Of a stretch of DNA of 64,000 nt, positions 12,196-25,420 are shown piece after piece (positions within the stretch are counted from its first letter, which is position 1; each line of letters starts with the position of its first letter). This DNA comes from Oreocharis arfaki (Eukaryota > Chordata > Aves > Passeriformes > Paramythiidae). Location of the stretch: contig VZRR01012414.1 in assembly GCA_013398015.1 (NCBI GenBank), positions 1,372,037 to 1,436,036 of the forward strand, written 5' to 3'. The position numbers and the translations under genes were made by a program. The notes beneath the pieces are model-generated. The model saw nothing but the letters and a program-made list of their open reading frames with translations, was not told where the DNA came from and ran no database searches.

Positions 12196-14784
12196 AAAGG
12201 ATACTCTGCTAACAGGCAGATCCTTCCCAGATCTGATTTTACCTGAAATGTTCTATTAATTTTCTCTCATAATATCTAATGGTAATAAGCACGCCCATAT
12301 CCTAAACCTTCGGGGTTTGTCTCAGTCACCAATAAAATTGTATTAGATAGTATGGCTGGTGGCTGAAACAGCAAACCACTGAAATTGGGTAGTAGCAGAG
12401 ATAATAATAAGTTTCTTCTTGTTAAGTGTGAGAATTGCTTTCATAATTCTAAAGTTTTCTCATTTTTTGTGCTAAATTTTGCTCAGAAATTAAATTGTTC
12501 TCTCCATGTTAAGCTCCTTCTGGAAGAAAAAGCAAAATTTTTGAAACTGAATCAGCAAACTGAAAATTTTTAATGACGGTAAAGAGTAACAAACATTTAA
12601 TTCACCTGCTTTTTTATTCTAAAGAGAGACATTTACAAAGTGAAGGTCTTCTTGGTTTTGAACTTGCCGAAGAAATGGGAAAATAAAGCTGCTAACATAA
12701 ATACTCCAGACATACTTTCCAGCTGAATGACAAAGATATAAATGCACATTTATTGTGCAACCCACCTCCTGTGGGTTTTTTTTCCTTCAGAAAAGAAACA
12801 AGGCAAAGGAGAAGTCTTGAGCACCACGCTGTTAAATTAGGGCTTAGAAATAGTGTTTCAGTGAAGAAAAGGCAACATGAAGACAACTTGATGAGAACCT
12901 TCCCTGCGCCTCTCTAAGTATCGCATCTTCCTGCAAAGTGATATGGCCAGCCTTTCCCAAAACACCTGAGCCTATCTTGCCTCCTTTGCCTTGATGTGAG
13001 TGTGTACAAGCATGCCTTAAGAAAATCTGAATAAATCACTGCCGCTTGATGACTTGAATTTTCGAGTGTGAAAGTCAATACAGTGTTCTGCTCTCTTACA
13101 CATAGAAGTGTGTACATAGGTATGCTAAGTATGTCTACATTTCAACTGGAACGACAACATATTCTTTGATAGATCAAATTAGTAAACTAGAACAAGGAAG
13201 CTGGAGGTGTGAGTCAAATAACATTAAGAGTTCTTCTAAAATCACAAGAAAATGACAAAAAAATGGCTAAAAGACAAAAACTAACTAAAATACCCATTTT
13301 TCCAAGATTTTAAGTCCCTTACTGTTTTATCATACAAATCATCATCCTTTTTAGTTTATTGTCAGGAGGGTTTTTCCCATTTATGCCTTGCCAGCTGATT
13401 TATCATCTCTGGGCAGATGTGATAGAAGTCAATGGAATCCTATAGACTGTAGGGACACTTGGATCCAACCCCAAGTTCACTTTTTTTTTTAACTGATTGA
13501 TCATTTAGCTGATCATTTTGGAATCTTCTCCAAACAGTAGAAGAGAAAATTGAAATACCAAAGCATTTTGTCACATATTTAATTTCAAAACAAAAGCAGA
13601 AAAGGCATTTAGAAAATTAGTACCAATAACAGTGAGGTTATTAAATGCTAAATGTCATGAAAATGAAACATCTGGGTGCTTCAGCTTCCAGAAAATAAAG
13701 CCAGCAGCATGCCTCTAATTTGCCCAAAAGTTAATGATTTAAGGAAAAAAATCATTTAGTGTTTTCAGCTGATAGCAATATTGTTGACGTCCTACAGTTT
13801 CAGTGAATTGCAATTAGTGAAAATGAAAAGTCCATGTAATCAAGGGCAATAATACTTCAAAATAAATCCAGGTATGGGACACCAAATCACATATTCACAG
13901 GGGTATTTTACAGATTTATCTGTTTCTGGGCAGCTGTGCCATGGATGGGAGTGATTGGCAGTCTACAACGAAATTGATTTCTGCAATTTAGTTGACAAAT
14001 TCTCTAAAAAAATAGAGCAGTTAACAAGTTTGGGTATGATCCCATTTGACAGCTATCACCCTTCATATTGAGACCTCTGCTATGAAGGGGTCTTTTATCA
14101 CATGCAATCATTGTCATTCTTTTGCTTCCAAAAATATATAATTCTCTGCTTTTATTTAGAGAAATGCATATGTTAGAGTGTTAAAATCATTCTCTAACAC
14201 TTTTTCACCAATACTGATATTCTGTATAAATAATATTAACAGTTAAGATGCAAAGAACCTAGTTGTGAGATGAAGCTGAGGACTTTAGGCTTGTAATGGA
14301 ACTATCAGTATAACAAAACTCTGGAAATTTTAGATCATACCCTTCTTTTATTTCAGTCATATAAATAAATGTCTTAACCAAAACTTTTAGGTGAAAGAAA
14401 ATTATTCAAATTAAATTGTTTGATACTTTTCAGAAGCTCAATGGAAGACCTTTTCCAATAATTTCACACACTTTAAAGGTTGTTTTTAAAAAATAGCAAG
14501 CAATAATTAAACCCAGAAATACGTCTGAGATGTCAGCAATGAATACTTTTCACACTGCATATGACTTCTTACCTGTTGATCGCTCAAACAGGTATCACTT
14601 GAAAAATGCATTTAGTGGAGCTACACCCTAGCTAGATATCATCACTTTCACAATCATTGCAAAGAGAGCACAGAGACTGATGAGAAGAAAAGTCTGTGTG
14701 TGCAGGGTTGCAGCAAGGCACCTGTGCTCCTACGGACAGGCACGGGCAGAGACCTGAGCACACTCCCTTGGCATACACTTGTGA
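12196..14784. other. Unique non-coding DNA
   Basis: No gene or repeat is recognised. The DNA is AT-rich with small hairpins, such as arms of about 8 bases around 14172-14200, and short chance open frames only. Confidence 0.5.
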
Positions 14785-14990
14785 ATTCATGGAATTTAAA
14801 GCTGAAATAGGCCCTTATATTTTAACCTGTGGCCTTTTATACAGAGTCCAATAGCTCAAGCTGGAATATAGCACAACTCTTTAAAATCTGCCTCAGACAA
14901 ACTAAAAAAAAGTTTTGTAGATTAAGTACTCTCTTTTTCCCGTGCTGTCTGTAATTATAAGAGGTTTCAGTCTCTAATGCTACCCTGTCT
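14785..14990 (-). mobile_element. Probable ancient LINE (CR1-like) 3' relic
   Basis: The plus strand reads like the antisense 3' terminus of an old amniote LINE. A CATGGAATTTAAAGCTG block is followed by CTTATATTTTAACCTGTGG, an ACAGAGTCCAATAG segment and a GAATATAGCACA/TCTTTAAAAT segment, in the order I recall for a family common in turtles and birds. Similarity fades after about 14890. The sequence is heavily diverged, with no coding content, and the assignment is from memory. Confidence 0.5.
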
Positions 14991-15328
14991 CTTCCTTCCA
15001 TGAACACAACTACAGCCATTTTAGTAAGGTTTATGTTACTGTTCTCCCATTAACATTGATGAAGCTTTGTTAATTTACTGTTTTATATGACTCTCGAAAA
15101 TTGATTTTCCCAGCTGTGAAGGCAGAGATCTGAATAAATCGCTTCACTGCAGTTCACTGATGAATCTATGCCAATTATTATTGTACTTGACTTTGAAAAT
15201 CAGATTTTTCCTATTACGGAAACCTTCAGAAGACACAGGTTCAGACAAACCCCATCAATGTTGTTCTCCAGGAGATGAAAAGCTGTAAATCTTTTAATTT
15301 TGGAGCACTGAAATGTTCAGCTAGGAAA

Positions 15329-15410
15329 ACTTAGACTATGTTAAATTATGACTTAGACTATATTAAATGTGCATGTATTTGTACATTAAAATTAAATTTG
15401 TACATTAAAA
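15329..15410. repeat. Two adjacent short tandem duplications
   Basis: A 22-base unit starting ACTTAGACTAT occurs at 15329-15350 and again, imperfectly, from 15351. Ten bases further on, ATTTGTACATTAAAA occurs at 15377-15391 and 15396-15410. Both are AT-rich and look like replication-slippage products. Confidence 0.8.
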
Positions 15411-16618
15411 CTGACCAACTTAAATTATCTAAAAGTTTGAAAACAGATTTTGGTTTAATAGAAAGCCTATCCAAACTAGTCACTGTTTCATAATACCAAT
15501 TTTAAATTTATGGGAAAAATGCTCAGAGAAAAACTATTGAATGGAAAATCATGGATGTAATACTGAGAGAATAAGGACACAAACGTGAGTGCAACTATTC
15601 TAGTAGAATCTCTCCTTCCTGAGAAAGACCTTCTTCCACTCCTTCCCTCTTCCTCTCTCTGAGAGGAGAGACCAGACCTGTAAGCAGTTGTTCACCCCAG
15701 GAAGAAATGAGAAGCAGGAGAGGAGTGAAAGCAGATGAGAGCAAAGTCAAGACACAATGCGGGTCTGGGTGGTTTGGAGGTAATGGAAACCAAGAAACCA
15801 TAAGGACACTGCTACACTGATTTTACTGCTCTCAAGAATTTTCTGTTCTTCCCTGGGACAGTAGCATTCACTTTTGCAGGGGTTTCTGAGGCGCTGTCTT
15901 TGGACATACAGTGCTAATATTCAGAATAGGGAATTCAGTCAATTTCCATTGTAAACCACAAGCAGGATTTGTCTGCTTTTGTTTGATTATTTTTTTGGTA
16001 GTAGCTTTGATAGATATCAATCCCTGATCAAATCAATTGGCCTAGCCAGCATAAATCTGCAAGCTCTGCAGCTGAAGCAGCTGACCCTCTAAAAAATTAG
16101 CATTCTCTTCCTTCCTTCTCTGTTTTTTGGCAAGCACCCAAATACACCACGCTGTCTGTATCATCCTCTACTGATGGAGAAGCATCACCCTGAATTTTGA
16201 CTGCTAGTTACTCTGGGAAATAAAAATTGCCTCTGTGCAGTGTGATCCCAGTGCTCTTCGGAAATCTGATGATCATGCACTGGGTACTAGACAATGGAGG
16301 CTTGCACCTGTGAGGTGTCGGAAAGCTTGGCTCTTCCTGGGGACGGAACTGCTGGCACCTCACAGGCAAGTAACTACCTCACCCACCAGATATGGTCTCA
16401 AAAGTATTTATGGAGATGAGCTTCTTCACGTGTGTGAAGACTGGGAATTATTTGCTTCATGAATCCATCAGATCCCAGCTCATGCCAAACATGAGGCAGG
16501 GTGCTCCTGAACTCCTCTCGTCTGGTTCCTCTGTTAATTGTTGTTATTGGTGACCATCATTTGCTACATATTAGCATGGGACTTGGCACACATCTCAATA
16601 AAATATAATAATAATAGT

Positions 16619-16631
16619 TATATATATATAT
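16619..16631. repeat. Short (TA)n run
   Basis: Alternating TA of about six units, in an ATA/ATT-rich patch. It is a simple repeat. Confidence 0.7.
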
Positions 16632-16950
16632 TAGTAATTATATGATGTGTTATGATAGCAACAGTTTCGCTAAGAAGTCATCTTGTCTTTGACAATCAGG
16701 AGTCAAATGTATACCATTGTGTTAATACTTGTCTTAATCTGAAAACAGACAAAACCAAAGCAGTAACCGCTAAACCCATCCGATTTAAAAGCTTAGAAAT
16801 ATGTGGAATTAGACAAAAAATGTAGCGAGTTCTATTCCTTTACTCAATTTCAATGGGAAATAATTCGTATTATACTCTCACTGGTGCAAGAAAGGAAAGC
16901 AGAAGGTCCCAGATCTCATCATTGTGCCTGACAAAAAACCAACTCCTTAC

Positions 16951-16968
16951 CAAAATTAATTAATTTTG
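16951..16968. repeat. Perfect 18-bp palindrome
   Basis: CAAAATTAA followed directly by TTAATTTTG, with no spacer. It is made almost only of A and T, so chance is likely. Confidence 0.8.
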
Positions 16969-17618
16969 TTCTTTTCTGCTCTTTTAGTGTGTCCAAAGGA
17001 CTCTTCATATGTTTAATTTATTTTATATTGGAACAAACATTAGATAATGATTCTGTTCTTTATTTGCCAAAGAAAATAAATAATCACTACTATCCCATGA
17101 GACAAATATCTTCTATCTAAATGCAGGAAGAGAAGTGCAGAGCCTGATATCACAGTAGTAAAACTTTTTCCCTTCCCACAGCTACTGTCTCAGCCTTCCA
17201 CAAGATTCTATGAAACATTTGCTCCATTGCCTGCATCTCCCAGTCACTCATGACAGAATAGAAACCAACTCAGTCTTTTTAACCACTACATTTTCTTGCA
17301 AACCACAGCCCTGGGTTTAATAATTCTGCCTTTGTGTTGCAAAAAAAGTATAACCTTGTATAACAATACTAGGAATTCTCTATGTGGAACAAAATATTCA
17401 TATCTTATAATATTTTTTTTCCCTTCAGAGTAGACTCCATCTCTTTTGATCTGCATGGTGTACTACTTCCAGAAATGTGATTCTGGTTGCTGACTAAAAT
17501 TCTGATGTGTGAGGACAAAACCAAGAAGATGCAGACATTATTCTCACTGCGGAAATGAAAATGGGATTAGATTCTCTGCCTATGCTCCAACTATCAAAAA
17601 ACCCCAAAAAACAAAAAA

Positions 17619-17637
17619 CAACAACAACAACAACAAA
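17619..17637. repeat. (CAA)n microsatellite
   Basis: Six CAA units follow A-rich CCCCAAAAAACAAAAAA-type sequence. Translated, it gives a run of Asn in a chance frame, which is no evidence of coding. Confidence 0.85.
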
Positions 17638-20600
17638 ACTTCAGGGTTTTGGTTAGATGTTAGATACCACTGTCTGGTTGCAAAAATAGCTAAAAAGTGG
17701 GAAATTTGTAGACCCCACAGAATTTTCAGAACTTTTAAAGGAAAGGTTTGAAAACATGTGTCAAAAGAGACACTGTAACAGCTGATCCTGCCTAGAGGCA
17801 AGGATAAACACCTCACAGCCCCCATTCTACCCCTAAGTGTTATGGTTGAGTTAGTATAAATTCTTACTATTTTTCTTGCTGTAGAAATGAATTCTGAAGT
17901 GACAAGAAATCATATGCACGTTTAAATTTAACCAGCTCCTAAAACAGCATTTTAGGTGTTTCACTGCAACTATTGCATTCTGACAGTCATCACTATAGCA
18001 TATTTTCAGATATTTTTGAAAACAGTGGGCAACATTAAGCTTCTTTCTGGTAAGTCAGACCTTATTTCAGTAGCAAAACCTTTGTGAATCCCACTGGCAC
18101 AACTGCTCTTTCAGGAATGTCAAGTAGCAACAACATAAAGAAATTAAATACTGCTATTTAAGATTCCTGAAACTGGACTAACTTCTGCATCTGGAGCTGC
18201 CTTAATTTGTAGATGAATGAAAACAAAATCCATCTGTCTTATATATTTCTGTTACTTTAAACTTTATGAGAATAAATCAATAAAACAAACTGTGATCAGG
18301 CTCTGAGGCGATATTTCTGATTTCCCAGTAGGTCACAGTGAAGATGTGACTATATAGAAGAAAAGCTAAAGCTTAGAGTGAATATGGAACTGTATCACTC
18401 AAAAGACACTAAATGTGATTTGTCTCACTTTATCTCTGGTTTGTCAAGTGTCCAGTCCAAGGCACTCAGTGATTACTGCAGTAAATGAAAGAAACTGGTA
18501 ACTGCTGATGAGTTCACCTAATCTAAAATAAAAATCTGAAGGGCGGGAAGAATCACGCATGAGAGGAAAAACTCTTTCTTCAGTTGCTGCTAAGAGCAGA
18601 TCTCAGCAGCTTTCATAAGACTGAAGGTGAGATGAGACTCACCTGTGATGCTGTGATGCTGTGTAAGAAGTAAAGCTAGAAATGGACTTGGGTTTAGCAT
18701 ATGGCAATAACCTTAGTGTACGAAAAAAGTGCAATGCAGTATTTTCTGTATTTAGGTCAGGTTTTAGATGACAAAAGCAAAAGTATTAATATCAGATTTG
18801 ATACATTAAAGTGTAATTTCTCATTCCCTCTCCCCTTTTAATCCCATGTCGCCTATGTGACACAGGACTGAGATCCCACTAGACTTTCTAACTGTATTTT
18901 TGTTCTTACCAAGTGAAGAGTCTTTGATGTTTTATGACACCTTCTAAGACATTACAGCTGCCTCTTGCATCAGCATGACTGAGTCAATCATGGCCCATCA
19001 GAAAGGACAAATACCTTCAGGTTGTCCTGGGACTGACATGGGGTACTTCCCCAGAGGGGAGCTTTCACAGCTGAGCCACTTATGTAAGGACTTCGGGCAC
19101 AATGAAAAGCACCATCCCACCTCGCAGGATTTTCCAGTTCTCAGCCTCTTCCTTAATCTTGTTCAACACCCAGCTTGTACACTCTGGTGACGGGTGTGGA
19201 CACTGCTGCTTTTGCAAATGATCAATAGTTTGAGTCATTAACTGCTAACATTCCAGTCTTTCACATATCCCCAAATACCAGAGCTGGCTGCTAAGTCCCT
19301 GATCCTATAAAAAGTAGGTTGCTTTTCATTTCCCTCCTGTTTCTCTTTGAGAACAAAAGGAAGTAACATAAGAAACAGTCTAAAATGAAAAATATATGCA
19401 GGTGGGATTCAAACAACAGGAACATGAATCAATTCAAACCCTGAACAATATTTTTACAATATCCCCTGACATTCTCCGTTCTCACAAAACTACGTGGAAC
19501 ATAAGGATTGTTGGAATTTTTTTTGACATTATAAAACCAGAAAAATTTCTTTCTTTACTGATACTATTTGTGTAGAAGTTTTGTTTATTTTTCCTTTGAC
19601 TTATTAAAATTCCCTTAAATTTGCAGAGATGTAAACCACTCATTTCATCATCAGTAATTCACTCACCTGCAGGGATGCCAACAAAACAATGGTAGCCACT
19701 AATGTTTCAGTTCAGGCATAAAACGTTGGCAAAGTCTTTTCTTTCCACTTGAAAGCCTGAATTTGCACTGCTAGAGTTAACTGGAGCACTTCCACTCCTC
19801 AGACCAATGGCAGGTCACGTCCTCAAAGTACTGCTGCCTGTCAGGTGCAATACTAGAGTCAGGTGTGCCTCCCACCACATGAGTACAGAATATTTGTCCC
19901 TGAACCTCTCCTAACTTGGCGCTGAGCTCCTCAACAATGGTGCTTGGGAGATAGATAAACTGGGCTATATTTGCTCATCAGTTGTCCAGATTGCAAGATA
20001 CTTCTTCTGACTCAACTCTGTAGTGCATGAAGAATTTAGAGCTCCGAATACATGGTTGTCTTGTGCTTCCAACACCTTTAATGAAAGTGAACATGATTTA
20101 CCCCTGCCTATCATAACACGTAGGGTGCCAACACTGTATTTTTAATTTTTTTCTAAATCTATTTTTAAACCTGCACCATGCCCACTGTAGAACAGATCTC
20201 CACTTCTTCTCTTTAACTTGAAAAATAAAATAACATCTACTTTTTCAGATATATCGTATTGAGGTAGGCAAAGAGGGATCAAGAGCTTGGACAAGTAATG
20301 AGGAAGGGAAGCCTGGAATCTAGACCTCAGAAGACCCATCACCTTTTTTTGTTATAGAGACAATTGTTTGACTGTCCTTCAATATCCTGATGAAACAGAA
20401 GTATTCCAATTGATACTGAATGTGTAAAGAATGAAGAAATAATGTATTTCTATATATAAAACATGCTATGAAGATAATTATTCTAGTTGTTGAACCATAA
20501 AGAAGGACATGAAAGGATACATGAAAAATGGTTTAAGAAAAATTTAGGGCTATAAATGGAATACTCATTAGATACCTCCCTTTTTGATCTGATACCTTCA

Positions 20601-20734
20601 TATACCTACAAATTCATTTCTGACAAAGCACAAAATAGTCCAAACTTGTTGAGGTGCTTCTTGATCACTATGGAAAAATCAAGCTCCAGGAGACAGAAAG
20701 CACTGAAGATCCTCACAGGACCCAGGCTCTCATA

Positions 20735-20739
20735 CATAC
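20735..20739 (+). repeat. Target-site duplication of LTR copy B, left
   Basis: CATAC directly abuts the TG end of the LTR and is repeated at the other end. Confidence 0.85.
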
Positions 20740-20890
20740 TGCCATGGTTTTACCACACCAGCAGCAAAGTCCCACACAGCCACTCACTCACTCCCCTGGG
20801 GCACCAGTAGGATGAGAGAGAGAAGGGTAAAAAACCAGAGGGGTAAAAAAAAAAAAAAGCTGGAAAACTCTTGGGCTGAGATGAAGACAG

Positions 20891-20896
20891 TTTAAT
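20891..20896 (-). promoter_or_regulatory. LTR polyadenylation signal (ATTAAA)
   Basis: TTTAAT on plus reads ATTAAA on the LTR sense strand. It sits about 70 bases downstream of the LTR TATA-type box and is the expected end signal of the R region. The same element occurs in copy A at 1660-1665. Confidence 0.7.
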
Positions 20897-20962
20897 AGGG
20901 AAAGCAAAAGCTGCCCATACAAGAAAAGCAAAACAAGGACTTAACCCACTGCTTAGCCCCAC

Positions 20963-20969
20963 TTATATA
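20963..20969 (-). promoter_or_regulatory. LTR TATA-type box
   Basis: TTATATA on plus gives TATATAA on the LTR sense strand, upstream of the polyadenylation signal as expected for U3/R. Whether it is still used is unknown. Confidence 0.55.
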
Positions 20970-21242
20970 CTGAGCATGATGTCATACAGTCTGAAATATT
21001 CCTTTGATCAGCTGAAGTCATCTGTCCCGACTGTGTCTCCTGCCAACCCCCTGTGAACCCCTAACTTCCCTCTCCAGTGTGTCAGCAATAAAAGCAGAAA
21101 AGGTCATGGCTCTGTGCAAGCCCTGCTCAGCAATTACAAAAACATCTCTATATCAACCCTGTGTCCAGCACAAATTCCAAAACACAGCCTCACACCAGCC
21201 ACTGGGAAAAAAATTAATTCTACCCCAACCAAAACCACCACA

Positions 21243-21247
21243 CATAC
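21243..21247 (+). repeat. Target-site duplication of LTR copy B, right
   Basis: CATAC directly follows the CA end of the LTR and matches the left copy exactly. Confidence 0.85.
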
Positions 21248-22726
21248 TCAAAGCATGCTTAACTTGCAATAAATAATACAACCCCCTCCCCCTCTCCCCC
21301 GCTGGATTTTCTATTATTTTACTGAATCAGACGTTATATGTCTCAATTTCTCCATACTGTTGACATTGTTGTCAATGTTTCTTAAGCATGTTTGAAGGAT
21401 GTCTGAAGGAATCAGCTTCCTCAAAGAAACAGATTTAGATGTCAGGTCATGTAGCATTTCTACATGAGCTCTAAATGAGTCTATGGAATTGAATAACCAT
21501 CCCACCCCAAGATATTGCAGCGTGTCAGCATGAATTCATGGACACCATATCCATACAGTTTTGCCTGGAACTAAAAATGGTCTTGAATTATTTTTTAACA
21601 AGTTATTCAAATACACTATTTTATCACATGAAATGACCTTTCCATTATAAAAGATTTTGATATCAGAAATATTGTGTATGAATAATAGTCTTTTAAGCGT
21701 TCCAGAAGAAAAAGCTGTAAAAAAAATGGTTGTAAACCCACTGATGAAGAGAAAATAGGAAAATAAAATTGAAAAGTTTTATCTTTCTCTTAATTTATGT
21801 ATTTTTCCTAATCCTTTTCAACATTTTTTTCTTCAGGCTTTGTAGATAAACTTGGATTTGTACTAAGATCCCATGTGTTGGCAATTTTTGTCTTACAAAA
21901 AAATCATAATGAAAATGCTGAGTCAAAACAATGTCATTCAGTTATTCATCATAAATGCATTTGTGGTTTTAATTTTTTTTTTTTTGCAGGTACCTTTTCT
22001 GGGTGATTAAGGTATAATAAAGATATAGTGTAATATTGTTAAAGGATTTCTATCAATAATTATTTTACCACCTCAATTTGTTAATAAAAGCAATGAAAAG
22101 TTCACTTAAATGAAAAATTATAACTACAATCAAATTATTAAGGCTTCTTTAATAAATCAAAATAAACTTTTATTTGGCATTTTTGTGCTGTAGATAAGGA
22201 GCGGTTCCAATGAAAGTGTGATTATTAATAAAAAGCGGGAAAGTGACAGAATTTCTGGATGTTCTGCGTGCTTCATTTAGCATATGATAAAAGACTTGTC
22301 CAAATCCATAATTGCTCTGAGTGCAACAGAGAAAGAAGAGACAATTTAAATAATTAAATTGAAAGTAATTTTTTCCTTTTTCTGTGATGGGAAAACGAAA
22401 GACCTGTCTGGCCAACAGTACCATTTTAACCACCACCTGTTCTCCTCTCAGTATGGCATCTATGATGTGATGGTTTATTTCTGTATTATTAAGTGTATGG
22501 GTTCTCCATCCATCACCAGCCAGCCCAACTTCTACATTCCAACTTCTTCTTCAAGTCTCTTAGCCATTCAAGAGATTGAGGCAAACTTCATTCACTTTCC
22601 ATGCCACCATGATCACACTGAATTCCTCTTCAGATGTCTCTAGTGAATTCTCTGCACAAAATATGTCATATTTTGGTGCCATGTCTTTTTTCAAACTCTG
22701 AAAAAATTATTTCCTGTAGGTAATCC

Positions 22727-22745
22727 TTTTTTTTTTTTTTTTTTT
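22727..22745. repeat. Poly(T) tract
   Basis: Nineteen consecutive T. No recognisable retroelement body lies next to it on either side. Confidence 0.85.
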
Positions 22746-22791
22746 GTGCTAACATGTGAATAAGGAGTATTAGTTTACAAAGGTTGTTCTC

Positions 22792-22809
22792 AGATGTTAA
22801 TTAACATCT
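22792..22809. repeat. Perfect 18-bp palindrome
   Basis: AGATGTTAA is followed directly by TTAACATCT, with no spacer. It is AT-rich, so it could be chance. Confidence 0.8.
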
Positions 22810-24715
22810 ATTGTGCAATTTCTGTTCAGCCTTCTGATAGTACTGATACATGAAAATAGTATAAACAATGAATTACTATCAGAGTAGTGCACTTATCCAT
22901 TATAATTATCAATGCTTGCATGCAATTAGAATGAAGTATTTTAATGCTGTATGAGTGGCCCAGCCAGTCAAGAGAGATAAGAGGTGAAACCTGTTAGTCT
23001 CCCTGGCAATTGCAAGTGTTCTCCAGATATGAAGCTAGGATGAACTTACAGGAAAGATGAAACATGAAAAAGGAGAACAGAGCATCACCTTATGTCATGA
23101 AATTACCGAAAGCAAAGCAGGTGCTTGGCAGAGTCCATTTTGCATTCTTGTTAGATTATAGCTGTATTGAAGTCTATGACCAAGCTGGTGAGTGAGTGGC
23201 TTAGGATCCTGAAAGTATATTTAGAAATAGCTTGGGTAAGTCTGTAGTGACTGCATTGCATTAGCTACACCAGAAGCGTCCTGCTCATCTGGATTGAGAG
23301 GTACAGTCTGGAATGGGAAGTCAGAAGGATTTCGATTGTTCTGTCTACTCCATAAACAATTAACAACCTAAATGCAATAAGTCACTCAGCATACACCAAA
23401 GATAGTGTAAAGAAAGCACGGTCTCTTCTATGGCAATAAAACCGCACACCACTTAACCAGACTGGAAAATTTTTCCACCAGAACAGAAAAATAGACATAT
23501 TCTTCCTCTGTTTAGACCAATGTCTGTTGCTAGCAGAAGATGCCTAGGAAATAGTAAGAATAGAGCAAATGTCTAACGGTATTTTCCTTGGAAAAACAAA
23601 AACATCAGAAATAAGTTTCCTGAACTGAGGCTGTCTTTCTAATTAGTAATCTTAAACAAATTCTTCTTTCATGGGTTTAACCATTTTTTAAACTCTATAA
23701 AATACCAGCATCCAAAATACTTAGGAGTGAATGGGCTCCACTGCTTAATAGCATTCTGTGTGAGGAATCATAACCTTTTTTTGTTTTCACCTGCCATTTG
23801 CTAGGTTCATTTGCTTGACCTCCATTTGTGTACTAGAAGGGAATGTACAGTCACTTCCTATTTCTGTCCTTTATGGTACTCCCGATTTCATGGTATTCTC
23901 TTGTATCCCAAATAATACAATTTTTTTTCAACCTGAAGAGCCCAAGCCTACACTGTCATTCATCAGAGAAGAAATATTGAAACTGGGATGTCTTTATTTG
24001 TGTTGTTTTACAGAGGCATGAAATAAAGCAAAAGTGCTACTGAGCATTCACATCTTTTGGTATGAATAATTTTGCTGTGATAATTTTTTTTATCTTCAAA
24101 AATTTGCCAAGAAATGCATGTGTTAATTTCCACTAGTACTTGCACAAACTATCAAGAACATACATTTCCTGTGAGGGTGCTCTTGTTTAGGTGTTTATTT
24201 GAGAACAGTTGTCTGAGCTCTGGAGAACTGCAGCTCTGAAGAAAAAGGAAGATCTCTTTGGTAGTGACTTTTCAATAAACCTCTGGGGCACTTTACATTT
24301 GGGGTTTAGAATGCAAGGTTAATGTGCTGCAGACTGTTGACTCCAGTACAGTGAACATGTGCAATGCTGCTTGACTCTTAAAAGGCATGTACTTTGTTAG
24401 CATTGTTTATTAATAAACACTAAGAATAAGCTCTGTGCTGAAATAATTCAGAATTAAACATCTGGTTCCCTTTCAGAATTTCTTTCCATAGAGACAGCTT
24501 CTTTGCAAAAACCTGGCTGTGCCCAAGTGAGTTAATTTTAATATGGCCATTAAACTGAAATACAGCAGCCTTGTTGCATATGTCAGACCTGGAAACCTCA
24601 GCAAGTGCCTGAGTACTTCCAACACACAGGTTTGCCAACATAGAGATTAACAAGACCCAATTATTCTGCAGCAGAGGGGTACAACCCTCTACCAAAACCA
24701 CAGGCAATCTAGATG

Positions 24716-24736
24716 TATCTATATCTATCTATCTAG
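24716..24736. repeat. Short (ATCT)n microsatellite
   Basis: Four to five ATCT/TATC units with one interruption. Confidence 0.75.
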
Positions 24737-25386
24737 CAGATAAGGTAAAATCAGTCACAAAAATTATTCACGTGTGAAATGACAGACTGCAGTTGACACC
24801 TGTATTTAAACTAATCAAATGTATGGCTGTGAAAATAAACAGTTTAGGATGAAGTGATGAGATACGAGGCCTAAGAGCACAGCAGAACAGCAGAACCCAA
24901 TAACACAATTCATCTCCTGACAAAAATAATCCATCAACAGACATCTGTTGAAAACTTAACTATTCATTTTCCACACCATGGTTTTCAGAGACCTTGTTAT
25001 TGGCACATGACTAAATTTTATAATCAAACAGATGTAGAGTTTAAGGGAATAGCAATGGGATAGCAGGACTCAGTACTAAAAGCTGATTTCAAGCCAGACC
25101 CGTCTGCTACTTGTTGGGCATTATTTCCACATGACAGAGCAGCCAGCTGAGACAGCAATAGTTTTATCAATTCACTTCCTGAAGAAAAGAAGCCCAGTTT
25201 ACATAAGCTAGTATCACTGCTGGCCATTCCTGATTTGATCATCAGCACTTTTTAGTTTTAAGCCTTTTGTGCATAAAGTCTATCTGTATTCTTTTAGTGA
25301 ATGAAATAAGGATTGCCTTGTCACACTTGCCTTGCTGAGTATGACAATGACAGATATTCAGGTCTCCACACGCGTTCTACACAGAC

Positions 25387-25420
25387 ATACACACACACAC
25401 ACACACATACATGCACACAC
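25387..25420. repeat. (AC)n microsatellite
   Basis: About ten AC units followed by an interrupted CATACATGCACACAC-type tail. It is a typical dinucleotide repeat and likely length-variable. Confidence 0.9.

Larger units (their letters stand above)
14991..20734. other. Unique non-coding DNA with small repeats
   Basis: No gene is recognised. It contains short tandem duplications at 15329-15410, a TA run near 16619-16631, a perfect 18-bp palindrome at 16951-16968, a CAA microsatellite at 17619-17637 and a small GTGATGCT tandem at 18644-18663. Open frames are short and unlike known proteins. Confidence 0.5.
20740..21242 (-). mobile_element. Full-length solo LTR, ERVL-like (copy B)
   Basis: This is a complete LTR of the same family as copy A, on the minus strand. 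It begins TG (20740-20741) and ends CA (21241-21242), and is flanked on both sides by CATAC, a 5-bp target-site duplication. Five-bp duplications are typical of ERVL/class III elements, against six for ERVK and four for many class I elements. In sense order it has the TGTGGTGGTTTTGG start, a TATA-type box (complement of TTATATA near 20963-20969), an ATTAAA polyadenylation signal (20891-20896) and a U5 with an A/T tract (20847-20860 on plus). No internal genes are present, so it is the product of LTR-LTR recombination. Confidence 0.9.

Noticed and set aside
17509..17751. Poly-Asn protein-like frame
   Set aside because: The Asn run is just the CAA microsatellite, and there is no domain around it.
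21281..21302. C-rich tract as a G-quadruplex or i-motif
   Set aside because: Only three runs of five C are present, one short of the usual four-run pattern.
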